A stretch of DNA of 40,177 bases from an uncultured Oscillospiraceae bacterium (GTDB lineage: Bacteria; Bacillota; Clostridia; Oscillospirales; Oscillospiraceae). Below are positions 22,119 to 28,808 of this stretch, one piece after another. The stretch covers positions 1-40,177 of the forward strand of contig CAJUAS010000012.1 of NCBI GenBank assembly GCA_910584395.1, given 5' to 3'. The stretch's first letter is position 1. Each line of letters starts with the position of its first letter. The notes beneath the pieces were generated by a model, which did not search any database, had not been told where the DNA came from, and worked only from the letters and a program-made list of their open reading frames with translations. Both the position numbers and the translations under genes were made by a program.

Positions 22119-23888
22119 ATGAAAGTGCAAACACCTCTATCCCTGCTTCTGGCGGCTATTTTAGTCGTCGCCCCCGCCTGCGCCGCCGAGCCGGCTGCCG
22201 AAGGGTCGGATATCACCACCATTACCCTCAGCGATTCCCAAGTGCAGATCAACGGCGCGGCCATGTCCCACAACCCCGACGCCGCCGTCTACGCGGGCGC
22301 GGACATCGTCTACTACCACAACGGCACGGATGAGACCTACGGCGAGGGGACGGCGGAGGAGATGCACGACTCCGAGGAGGCCGCCGCCCACACGGTGGTC
22401 ACCATTACCAAGCCGGGAACGTACCGGCTGACCGGGACGCTCTCCAAGGGACAGATCGCCATTGATCTGGGCAAGGACGCCAAGGACGACCCCAGCGCCG
22501 TGGTCACCCTCATTTTGGACAATGCCAACGTCACCTGCACCGTCGCCCCCGCCCTCATCTTCTACAACGTCTACGAGTGCGACCGGGGCTTTGCCGAGTA
22601 TGAGGGGGAGGAGACCTACCCCGGCTCTGCCACGGTAGACACCTCCGCCGCCGGGGCAAACGTCATTCTGGCCAAGGAAAGCGTCAACACCTTCACCGGC
22701 TCTCACGTGGCCCGCATTTACAAGGAGGGCACCACCAAAAAGCTCCACAAATATGACGGCGCGTTTTACTCCAAAATGTCCATGAACATTTTGGGCGACA
22801 ACGGCGACGACTCCGGCCTTTTGAACATCGTGGCCGACAACGAGGGGCTGGACAGCGAGCTGCACCTCACTCTGGACGGCGGTTCCATCCACATTACCGC
22901 CCAAAACGACGGCATTAACACCAACGAGGACTACGTCTCGGTTACCACGGTCAACGGCGGCATCCTCACCATTGATTCCGGCCTCGGCGCAGAGGGAGAC
23001 GGCATTGACTCCAACGGCTATCTGGTCATCAACGGCGGTCAGATTTTCTCCGCCGCCAGCGGCCACTCCGCCGACGGCGGCATTGACGCGGAAATGCCCA
23101 TCCTCATCAACGGCGGCACAGTGTCCGCCTTCGGCGTTCGCAACGACAACGCCGACTCCGCCTCCGCGCAGCCCTATATGGAGCTTTCCTTCGCCAAGGC
23201 CGTCCCCGCAGGCAGTCTCATCGAGCTGAAGGACGCGGACGGCAACACCGTCTGGTCTGCCACCACCCCAAAGTCCTGTCAGTCGGTCACTCTGAGCTGT
23301 CCCGGCCTGAAGCTGGACGCCCTTTACCACCTCTATGTGGACGGCGCAGAGCAGTCCTACACCGGCCACGCCTTTGGGATGGGCGGCGGCTTTGGGGGCG
23401 GGCAGCCCCCCGAGGGCATGACCGAGCGTCCCGAGGGCTTTGATCCCGCCCAGCGCGGGGAGCGGCCCGCCGATCTGCCCGAACCCCCGGAGGGCTTTGA
23501 TCCCACCCAGCGGGAGGAGCGGCCCGGCGGCGGACGTTTCCCCGGCGGCCAGCGGGAAAATGAGGGCGAGCCCTCCGCCGACTTCACCCTCACCGCTCAA
23601 CAGAAGTCCTTCTCCGGCATTCAGGCCACCCAGACCGCCTCCCCCTTTACCGACGTGGACGAGACCGCCCCCAGCTTCTCCGCCATCTGCACCCTCTTCC
23701 AAAAGGGCATCCTCCAAGGGGACGGAGCGGGCCGTTTCTTCCCCAACGACCTCATTCAAGACGACCACTGGCAGATCATTCTTGAGCGGCTTGCCAAGGC
23801 GGGGGTGCGGCTGGATGATCCTCCCGCCGCCGACGGTCTGACCCGCGCCGAGGCCGCAGAGCTGGCCGCCGGGCTTCTTTCCCAATAG
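22119..23888 (+). CDS. Cthe_2159-like carbohydrate-binding beta-helix protein with SLH tail
   Basis: The 589-residue protein has a signal peptide (SLLLAAILVVAPACAAEPA) and then a large domain with the pattern of the Cthe_2159 / DUF4353 carbohydrate-binding family: TITKPGTYRLTGTLSKGQI, VTLILDNANVTC, repeated LTLDGGSIHITAQNDGINTN, LTIDSGLGAEGDGIDSNG and LVINGGQIFSAASGHSADGG rungs of a parallel beta-helix. The founding member binds polygalacturonic acid and cellulose. A linker (about 425-480) has a glycine cluster and two PPEGFDP/QREERP repeats, and the last ~80 residues look like one and a half SLH domains (FTDVDE, GILQGDGAGRFFPNDLI, TRAEAAELA). So it probably displays a pectin- or plant-glycan-binding module at the wall. 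The start was chosen at the ATG after GAAAGGATG, which gives the signal peptide. Confidence 0.8.
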   Translation: MKVQTPLSLLLAAILVVAPACAAEPAAEGSDITTITLSDSQVQINGAAMSHNPDAAVYAGADIVYYHNGTDETYGEGTAEEMHDSEEAAAHTVVTITKPGTYRLTGTLSKGQIAIDLGKDAKDDPSAVVTLILDNANVTCTVAPALIFYNVYECDRGFAEYEGEETYPGSATVDTSAAGANVILAKESVNTFTGSHVARIYKEGTTKKLHKYDGAFYSKMSMNILGDNGDDSGLLNIVADNEGLDSELHLTLDGGSIHITAQNDGINTNEDYVSVTTVNGGILTIDSGLGAEGDGIDSNGYLVINGGQIFSAASGHSADGGIDAEMPILINGGTVSAFGVRNDNADSASAQPYMELSFAKAVPAGSLIELKDADGNTVWSATTPKSCQSVTLSCPGLKLDALYHLYVDGAEQSYTGHAFGMGGGFGGGQPPEGMTERPEGFDPAQRGERPADLPEPPEGFDPTQREERPGGGRFPGGQRENEGEPSADFTLTAQQKSFSGIQATQTASPFTDVDETAPSFSAICTLFQKGILQGDGAGRFFPNDLIQDDHWQIILERLAKAGVRLDDPPAADGLTRAEAAELAAGLLSQ

Positions 23889-23894
23889 CCCACC

Positions 23895-23957
23895 TTGCCT
23901 TTTCCCCCGCTTTGCCCTATAATAGACCCGTGTGTGTTTTCACGCACGGGTCTATTG
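23895..23957 (+). promoter_or_regulatory. Promoter and 5' hairpin of the exonuclease gene
   Basis: TTGCCT (23895-23900), 17 bases, TATAAT (23918-23923). Overlapping the start of the transcript is a strong inverted repeat (AATAGACCCGTG... / ...CACGGGTCTATT, 23921-23954), which could stabilise the message or end the upstream transcript. Confidence 0.6.
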
Positions 23958-23980
23958 CTGTGGAAGGGAGGGTGTTCGGC

Positions 23981-24913
23981 GTGATCGTCATTGATCTGGA
24001 GTGGAACAGCGGGCTTTATACCAAGCTCCGTCTGGACGAGGTTTTGCAGATCGGCGCGGTGAAGGTGGATTTAGACCGCCGCAGGATCGTGGACAGCTTC
24101 AACGCCTATATCCGCCCCTCCATCCACAAGCGTTACTCTCCCGCCGCCGAGCAGCTCCCCGATCTGGCTCTTTCGGAGAACGCCGAGCTGGACTTCCCCA
24201 CCGCCTTTGTCCGCTTTTTGGATTGGTGCGGCGGCGACGGCCTGTTTGCCTGCTGGGGCAACAGCGACTTAAACGTCCTCATCCAAAACCGGGACTACCA
24301 CAAGCTGGACGGCTCTCTGCCCTCCACCTTTCTCGACCTGCAAATGGCCTTTGACCGCTATATCGGCTGCGGCCACAATCTGGCGCTGGAGCGGGCGGCT
24401 GAATACTGCCTCGTTCCCGACAGCTTCGACCCCCATAACGCCCTCTATGACGCCGTGACCGCGTGGGCGGTGGCGGAGCGCGTCCCCACCTCCCTGCTGT
24501 TAGAGGCCGTCCGGGAGGCGGGCCAGCCCCTTCCCAAGGGCCAAAAGGCCCTCCCCAAGCGTAAAAGCCTTTGGCGCGGGCCGTTCTCCTCCCGCGACCT
24601 CACCCTCACCAACCGGGGCTGCCGCCGGGCCAACTGCCCCGCCTGCGCCGCGGTCAACCGGGTGGGCCAGTGGTATCTCGCCGACGACGGCTTCTACTAC
24701 AGCCGCTTTGCCTGCCGTGGCTGCGGCCTGCCGGGCTTGCTGCGGCTGGAGATTTTTGAGGACAAAAAGGGCCGCTTTTGGGGCAACAGCGCCGTTCTCC
24801 CCCTGAATCAGCAAAGGCTGGACTTTTTCCGCGCCCTTGCCAAGTCCCCAGCCATCCCTACCACCAAAAAACGCTCCCGGCGCCGCCGGCGCAAGCGCAC
24901 CGCCCGCTCATAA
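23981..24913 (+). CDS. DEDDh exonuclease with C-terminal zinc ribbon and basic tail
   Basis: The 310-residue protein begins with MIVIDLEWNSG, giving the first two acidic ligands (D5, E7) of the RNase T/DnaQ exonuclease family. CWGNSDLNVL supplies the third Asp and HNALYDAVTAW the His and last Asp, so the DEDDh centre is complete within ~180 residues. The C-terminal third carries CPAC and, ~24 residues later, CRGC, a four-cysteine zinc ribbon, and ends in a very basic tail (KKRSRRRRRKR), both suited to nucleic-acid binding. It resembles KapD/ERI-type 3'-5' exonucleases; whether RNA or DNA is cut is unknown. I chose GTG 23981 because GGAAGGGAGG lies 8 bases before it and MIVIDLEW is the normal family start. 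Confidence 0.8.
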   Translation: MIVIDLEWNSGLYTKLRLDEVLQIGAVKVDLDRRRIVDSFNAYIRPSIHKRYSPAAEQLPDLALSENAELDFPTAFVRFLDWCGGDGLFACWGNSDLNVLIQNRDYHKLDGSLPSTFLDLQMAFDRYIGCGHNLALERAAEYCLVPDSFDPHNALYDAVTAWAVAERVPTSLLLEAVREAGQPLPKGQKALPKRKSLWRGPFSSRDLTLTNRGCRRANCPACAAVNRVGQWYLADDGFYYSRFACRGCGLPGLLRLEIFEDKKGRFWGNSAVLPLNQQRLDFFRALAKSPAIPTTKKRSRRRRRKRTARS

Positions 24914-24919
24914 AAGCAC

Positions 24920-24948
24920 AAAGGGATGCCGCCCGGCATCCCTTTTTC
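24920..24948 (+). terminator. Terminator of the exonuclease gene
   Basis: An 11-bp stem AAAGGGATGCC / GGCATCCCTTT with loop GCCC, followed by TTCTTTG. Confidence 0.85.
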
Positions 24949-24959
24949 TTTGCGTCCGC

Positions 24960-24987
24960 ACCCCCGGCCCAACCGCCACATAGGATA
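24960..24987 (+). promoter_or_regulatory. Sigma-K-like promoter of the cwlJ-gerQ pair
   Basis: AC (24960-24961), 17 bases, CATAGGATA (24979-24987). This fits the Bacillus sigma-K pattern (AC, 16-17 bases, CATAnnnTA). It lies 29 bases before the CwlJ-type gene, and no sigma-A boxes are seen. The -35 element is short, so the match has limited weight. Confidence 0.4.
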
Positions 24988-25016
24988 CCTTAGCCGGCGA
25001 TGAAAGGAGGCGCGCT

Positions 25017-25451
25017 ATGGCCTATTCAGACACCGAGCTATTGGCCCGGCTCATCCAATGCGAGGCGGGGGGAGAGGGCCAGACCGGCATGGAGGCCGTC
25101 GCCAGCGTGGTGATGAACCGCGTTCGCATTGATTACGGAGAGTATGGAAGAATTATGACAATACCCGGCGTTATCTTTCAAAAGGGGCAGTTCGTCTGCG
25201 CCATGGAGACCGTCGGCGGCCAATATAACGCCCAGAACATCTACAATATGCGTCCTGAGGCCCAGCACTACGCCATTGCGGAGTGGGCCATCGCGGGAGG
25301 CCGTGTGGGCGGTCTGGGTCAAGCCCTTTGGTTTTTCAACCCCTATTCTCCCTCCTGCCGTCCCAATTTCCCGACCCGCGTAGGCACGTTCGCCCTTCGG
25401 CTGGGCGACCACTGCTTTTACGACCCCACCAGCTATTACGCCGATACTTAG
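25017..25451 (+). CDS. cwlJ: CwlJ-type spore cortex-lytic hydrolase
   Basis: The 144-residue protein is a single Hydrolase_2 (SleB/CwlJ catalytic) domain without a signal peptide or peptidoglycan-binding domain, which is CwlJ architecture (B. subtilis CwlJ is 142 residues). The catalytic glutamate is in IQCEAGGEG near the N-terminus; VASVVMNRV and GQALWFFNP are family motifs. CwlJ is made in the mother cell, sits in the coat and opens the cortex at germination, notably with calcium-dipicolinate. The gene after it is a GerQ-like coat protein, the partner that holds CwlJ in place in Bacillus, so the pairing supports the call. The ATG follows AAAGGAGGCGCG. Confidence 0.85.
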   Translation: MAYSDTELLARLIQCEAGGEGQTGMEAVASVVMNRVRIDYGEYGRIMTIPGVIFQKGQFVCAMETVGGQYNAQNIYNMRPEAQHYAIAEWAIAGGRVGGLGQALWFFNPYSPSCRPNFPTRVGTFALRLGDHCFYDPTSYYADT

Positions 25452-25488
25452 CCGACTTGATCTCACACTCAGAAAGGAGTTTTGACAT

Positions 25489-26145
25489 ATGGCGATCCAA
25501 CCTGAAGGGATTCTTCGCGTGCAGCAGCGCATGGCGGAGGACAACAACTCCATCAACACCCCCGCCCAAGGGGACAGCGGCATCATGGACTCCCCCGGTC
25601 TGGAGGGCTCGTTCCAGCAGGTGCTTGGCGACAATCTGGGCCACTACGTCCAGATCGACTTTTTGGTGGGCATCCAAACCTTGGTGCGCCGCAGCGGCAT
25701 CATTTACGCCGTCGGCCGCAGCTTCGTCGTCCTCTATGACGAGACCAACCGCAACTTTGTCATGTGCGACGTGTTTTCCGCCAAATTCGTGGCCTTCTTT
25801 GCCACCCGGCCCGCCCCCGGCGTTCTGCCCAACAACCCCATGGGTATCATGGAGGTGGATGCAGAGGGCAATCTCTGGCCCGTCCAGCACATGGAGACCG
25901 CCAACACCCCTCCCGGCGAGCAGATCACCCAAGCGCAGGTGGTTCAGGCCCAGACTCGGGCCGCAGAGCTGGCCCGCCGCTATGCCGCTCAGCAGCAGCA
26001 GACCCAGCTCCCCGGCATCGTTCCGCCCTCCGCCGTTCCCCCTCCTCAGGAGTCCGAAACCGGCCCGGGCTGGGTGACCCTCACCGATCAGGGTCTGTCC
26101 GACCAGCTTCAAGCCGGCCGTCAGGCCCGCTCCAACCAGTTTTAA
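25489..26145 (+). CDS. gerQ: GerQ-like spore coat protein
   Basis: The 218-residue product contains, at about residues 40-105, the GerQ core: SFQQVLGDNLGHYVQIDFLV, SGIIYAVGRSFVVLYDETN, and a C-terminal strand KFVAFF. The rest is a flexible Pro/Gln-rich tail (YAAQQQQTQLPGIVPPSAVPPP). In B. subtilis GerQ is cross-linked into the coat by transglutaminase through lysine and glutamine residues, and is needed for CwlJ to assemble. Here the core follows a short N-terminus and the Q-rich part is at the C-terminus, so the layout differs. Position 37 bases after the CwlJ-type gene, with AGAAAGGAG before the ATG, is strong context. Sequence similarity alone is moderate. Confidence 0.7.
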   Translation: MAIQPEGILRVQQRMAEDNNSINTPAQGDSGIMDSPGLEGSFQQVLGDNLGHYVQIDFLVGIQTLVRRSGIIYAVGRSFVVLYDETNRNFVMCDVFSAKFVAFFATRPAPGVLPNNPMGIMEVDAEGNLWPVQHMETANTPPGEQITQAQVVQAQTRAAELARRYAAQQQQTQLPGIVPPSAVPPPQESETGPGWVTLTDQGLSDQLQAGRQARSNQF

Positions 26146-26160
26146 GCTGTCCCGTCCGCA

Positions 26161-26198
26161 AAAAGAGGCCCGTTGTCTAAGACAACGGGCCTCTTTTT
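26161..26198. terminator. Bidirectional terminator after gerQ and the ABC operon
   Basis: A 14-bp stem AGAGGCCCGTTGTC / GACAACGGGCCTCT with a three-base loop, T-run on the plus side and AAAA (T-run on the minus) at 26161. It serves both convergent units. Confidence 0.85.
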
Positions 26199-26215
26199 GC
26201 GATAAAGGAAACAGG

Positions 26216-26938
26216 TCACAGCACCTTGGACAAAAACTCGATGGTGCGCGGCTCTTTGGGGTTGGCGAAAAACTCCGCCGGGGTGTTCTGCTCCAAAATG
26301 TGCCCCCCGTCCATGAAGAGGACGCGGCTGCCCACCTCCCGGGCGAAGCCCATCTCATGGGTGACCACCACCATGGTCATGCCCTCGTGGGCCAGCTCTT
26401 TCATCACGTCCAGCACCTCCCCCACCATTTCGGGGTCGAGGGCGGAGGTAGGCTCGTCAAAAAGCATCACCTTGGGCTTCATCGCCAAGGCCCGGACGAT
26501 GGCAATGCGCTGCTTCTGGCCGCCGGAGAGCTGGGCGGGGTACGCGTCCGCCTTGTCCTCCAGCCCCACCCGCTTCAAAAGGGTGGTGGCGGTGTCGTCC
26601 GCCTCCCCCTGACTCATCAGCTTGGTCCGCACCGGGGCTAAGGTAATGTTTTTGCGGATGGTCATGTTTGCAAAGAGGTTAAAGTGCTGGAACACCATCC
26701 CCATCTGCCGCCGCATGGCGTTGATGTCCGTCTTGGGGTCGGTGATGACGGTGTTTTCAAAGGTGATCGTGCCCGCCGAGGGGGTCTCCAGCAGGTTGAG
26801 GCACCGCAGGAAGGTGGACTTCCCCGACCCGGACGGGCCGATGACCACCACCTTCTCGCCGGGGTGGATGTGCTCGGAAATGTTGTCCAGCACCAAGTGG
26901 TCGCCGAAGGACTTGGACAGGTTTTTAACGTCGATCAC
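26216..26938 (-). CDS. Amino-acid ABC transporter ATP-binding protein
   Basis: The 240-residue ATPase of the polar amino acid uptake class (GlnQ/ArtP/HisP) has Walker A GPSGSGKST (~35-43), the Q-loop in MGMVFQHFNLF, the signature LSGGQKQRIAIVRAL, Walker B VMLFDEPTSALDPE and the switch histidine in VVTHEMGFA. The FQHFNLF Q-loop is typical of the polar amino-acid family. Its ATG overlaps the permease gene by 14 bases. An ARG-box palindrome upstream of the operon suggests arginine or another basic amino acid as substrate. It is the last gene of the three-gene operon. Confidence 0.92.
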   Translation of the reverse strand: MIDVKNLSKSFGDHLVLDNISEHIHPGEKVVVIGPSGSGKSTFLRCLNLLETPSAGTITFENTVITDPKTDINAMRRQMGMVFQHFNLFANMTIRKNITLAPVRTKLMSQGEADDTATTLLKRVGLEDKADAYPAQLSGGQKQRIAIVRALAMKPKVMLFDEPTSALDPEMVGEVLDVMKELAHEGMTMVVVTHEMGFAREVGSRVLFMDGGHILEQNTPAEFFANPKEPRTIEFLSKVL

Positions 26939-27698
26939 TTTGACGCAGCCTCCTTTCCAGCTTCCCCTGGAGCCAGGTGAGTACCATCACAGCGGCCAGA
27001 TACATCACAGCGACGCCCAGATAGGGGAACATGGGCTCATAAGTCTTGGCGCCGATGGCCTTGGCGTAATAGATGAGTTCCGCGCCGCCGATGGCGGATA
27101 CCAAGGAGGTGTCCTTAAACAGGGTGATAAATTCGTTGCCCAGAGCGGGGAGGATGTTCTTGAACGCCTGAGGGATGATGATAAACCGCATGGTGTCGAT
27201 GTAGCCAAGGCCCAAGCTGCGCCCCGCCTCCGACTGGCCCACGTCCACGCTCATCAGGCCGCCCCGGACGATCTCCGCCACGTAGGCCCCCGAGTTGATG
27301 CCGATGCCCAGAGCGCCCACCATAGTCTTGTTCCGGCTGGAGCTGAAAATGACAAAGCCCCAGATGAGCAGCTGCACCATCATAGGAGTACCCCGGATCA
27401 CGGTGGTGTACGCCTTGCACAGGCCGTTGAAGAAGCCTAAAAGCAGGCTTTTTTTCCCCGGCCGCTGCTGGTCGTGGGCGGTGCGGGCCACCGCCACCCC
27501 CACCCCCAGCACAATACCGATGCACAGGGCGATCACGGTGAGCTGAAAGGTCATGCCCATCCCCTTCAGATAGAGCCGCCACCGCTCCCCCTCGATAAAG
27601 GCCTGATAGAACAGACGGAAGAAGTTATCAAAGAAGCCAAGCTCTTCCCCGGCCTTGGCCAGCTCAGTCAGCTGAGCATAATACTGCGCCCAATCCAT
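26925..27698 (-). CDS. Amino-acid ABC transporter permease
   Basis: About 257 residues with the HisM/GlnP family pattern: five predicted membrane segments, an IRGTPMMVQLLIWGF motif, and the EAA coupling loop EAGRSLGLGYIDTMRFIIIPQA that contacts the ATPase. The start is set at MDWAQYY (27698), since AAAGGGGGG lies eight bases before it; a second ATG six bases upstream is too close to the ribosome-binding site. A single permease gene implies a homodimeric channel. The N-terminal ~40 residues are longer than in E. coli HisM. Confidence 0.9.
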   Translation of the reverse strand: MDWAQYYAQLTELAKAGEELGFFDNFFRLFYQAFIEGERWRLYLKGMGMTFQLTVIALCIGIVLGVGVAVARTAHDQQRPGKKSLLLGFFNGLCKAYTTVIRGTPMMVQLLIWGFVIFSSSRNKTMVGALGIGINSGAYVAEIVRGGLMSVDVGQSEAGRSLGLGYIDTMRFIIIPQAFKNILPALGNEFITLFKDTSLVSAIGGAELIYYAKAIGAKTYEPMFPYLGVAVMYLAAVMVLTWLQGKLERRLRQSDRR

Positions 27699-27722
27699 GG
27701 GCATGACCCCCCTTTCCTCACA

Positions 27723-27757
27723 GTGCGGGGGCGGCCTGATATGGGCCGCCCCCGCAC
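27723..27757 (-). promoter_or_regulatory. Intercistronic stem-loop between binding-protein and permease genes
   Basis: A 14-bp perfect stem (27723-27736 with 27744-27757, loop of seven) with no U-run after it on the minus strand. Such hairpins protect the 3' end of a processed upstream message, giving more binding protein than permease. Here it sits 15 bases after the binding-protein stop codon. Confidence 0.6.
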
Positions 27758-27772
27758 GGTATGATCGTTTGC

Positions 27773-28609
27773 TCAGTCAGCGGTGATGTACTTGTCCACG
27801 ATGTTCTGGAAGGTACCGTCGGCCTTGAGCTCGTTCAGCGCGCCGTTGACGGCGTTCAGCAGCTCGGTGTTGCCCTTCCGCAGGCCGATGGCGTAGTTTT
27901 CCTCCACCCATGCGCCCTCCAGAATGGTGAGCCCGGCGGCGGCGTTGGCCTTGACATATTCCTGAGCGGGCAGGTTGTCGATGATGACCGCGTCTACCTG
28001 ACCGTTGATCAGGGCCTGAACCGCCACGGCGCCGGTCTCATAGCCGATGACATGATCCTCGCCGTAGCCGCCGTTCTCCGGGGTGTCGGAGGCGTAGATG
28101 TAGCCGGTGGTGCCCAGCTGGGTGCCGATCATCTTCTCACCCAGATTGTCCATGGTAACATCGGAGTCCTCCTTTACGATGACCACCTGCACGCCGGTGG
28201 CGTAGGAGTCGGTGAAGTCCATCTTGGCCAGACGATCCTCGCTGACGGTGATGCCCGCCATGGCGATGTCACTCTGGCCATTCTGCACGGCCAGCAGGGC
28301 GGCGTCAAAGCCCATGTCGTCCACCACAAGCTCCAGACCCAGCTTCTTGGCGATGGCGGCAGCCACCTCTACGTCGATGCCGATGGGGCTGCCGGAGTCG
28401 TCCAGCATCTCATAGGGAGGGAACGCGGCGTTGGTGGACATATGGAGCTTGCCCGTCTCCACGGTCTTGAGCGCAGCGGCGTCATCGCCGCCGTTGCTGG
28501 CGGGCGCGGTGGGCTCAACGGTATCCTTGCCGCCGGTGCAGCCGGCCAGCAGGCCCATGCACAGGCAGACGGCCAAAGCCAGTGCCATGATCTTGGTAAA
28601 CTTCTTCAT
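27773..28609 (-). CDS. Amino-acid ABC transporter substrate-binding lipoprotein
   Basis: The 278-residue protein has a lipoprotein signal (MGLLAGC lipobox, Cys ~24), a short acidic linker, and a two-lobed periplasmic-binding-protein type 2 domain with family motifs HMSTNAAFPPYEMLDD, GIDVEVAAAIAKKLG, DIAMAGITVSEDR, GTQLGTTGYIYA and VDAVIIDNLPA. It delivers a polar amino acid to the permease encoded downstream. The ARG-box and the FPPYE/D pocket pattern point toward basic or polar amino acids; the exact ligand is not readable. The gene is first in the operon, and the stem-loop at 27723 probably raises its share of product. The ATG has only a modest ribosome-binding site (ACAAGGAGACGAGTGAA). Confidence 0.9.
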   Translation of the reverse strand: MKKFTKIMALALAVCLCMGLLAGCTGGKDTVEPTAPASNGGDDAAALKTVETGKLHMSTNAAFPPYEMLDDSGSPIGIDVEVAAAIAKKLGLELVVDDMGFDAALLAVQNGQSDIAMAGITVSEDRLAKMDFTDSYATGVQVVIVKEDSDVTMDNLGEKMIGTQLGTTGYIYASDTPENGGYGEDHVIGYETGAVAVQALINGQVDAVIIDNLPAQEYVKANAAAGLTILEGAWVEENYAIGLRKGNTELLNAVNGALNELKADGTFQNIVDKYITAD

Positions 28610-28659
28610 TTCACTCGTCTCCTTGTTGTCCGCTTCCTCAAAGCGGAAATCTGAGGGTG

Positions 28660-28688
28660 ATTATACATGAGATTCACCAAAAATGCAA
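28660..28688 (-). promoter_or_regulatory. Promoter of the amino-acid ABC operon
   Basis: TTGCAT (28683-28688), 17 bases, TATAAT (28660-28665) on the minus strand, about 50 bases from the start codon. Confidence 0.75.
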
Positions 28689-28725
28689 GGGCAATTTCCA
28701 CAAATTCAAAGCCGTGTTTTCGTTT

Positions 28726-28752
28726 ATTCATTGTATGGTGAATATTTATTCA
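28726..28752. promoter_or_regulatory. ARG box (ArgR/AhrC operator) upstream of the ABC operon
   Basis: TGAATATTTATTCA (28739-28752) is an exact match to the arginine-repressor consensus TGAAT-WWWW-ATTCA. A half site ATTCA lies 22 bases away (28726-28730), in a direct repeat TTTATTCATT. The boxes are about 75-90 bases upstream of the promoter's expected start site, a place where ArgR could activate or loop rather than simply block. The AT-rich patch stands out in a GC-rich genome. Confidence 0.55.
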
Positions 28753-28761
28753 TTCGTGTAT

Positions 28762-28791
28762 AAAAGAAGGGACGCACTGAGTGCGTCCCTT
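28762..28791 (-). terminator. Terminator of the M23 peptidase gene
   Basis: Arms AAGGGACGCAC / GTGCGTCCCTT, loop TGA, then CTTTTAT on the minus strand. Confidence 0.8.
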
Positions 28792-28808
28792 GCTTGACAT
28801 CAAATCGT

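Noticed and set aside
23405..23560. A tandem repeat or collagen-like region in the beta-helix protein.
   Set aside because: Only two imperfect PPEGFDP units are present, best described as a linker.
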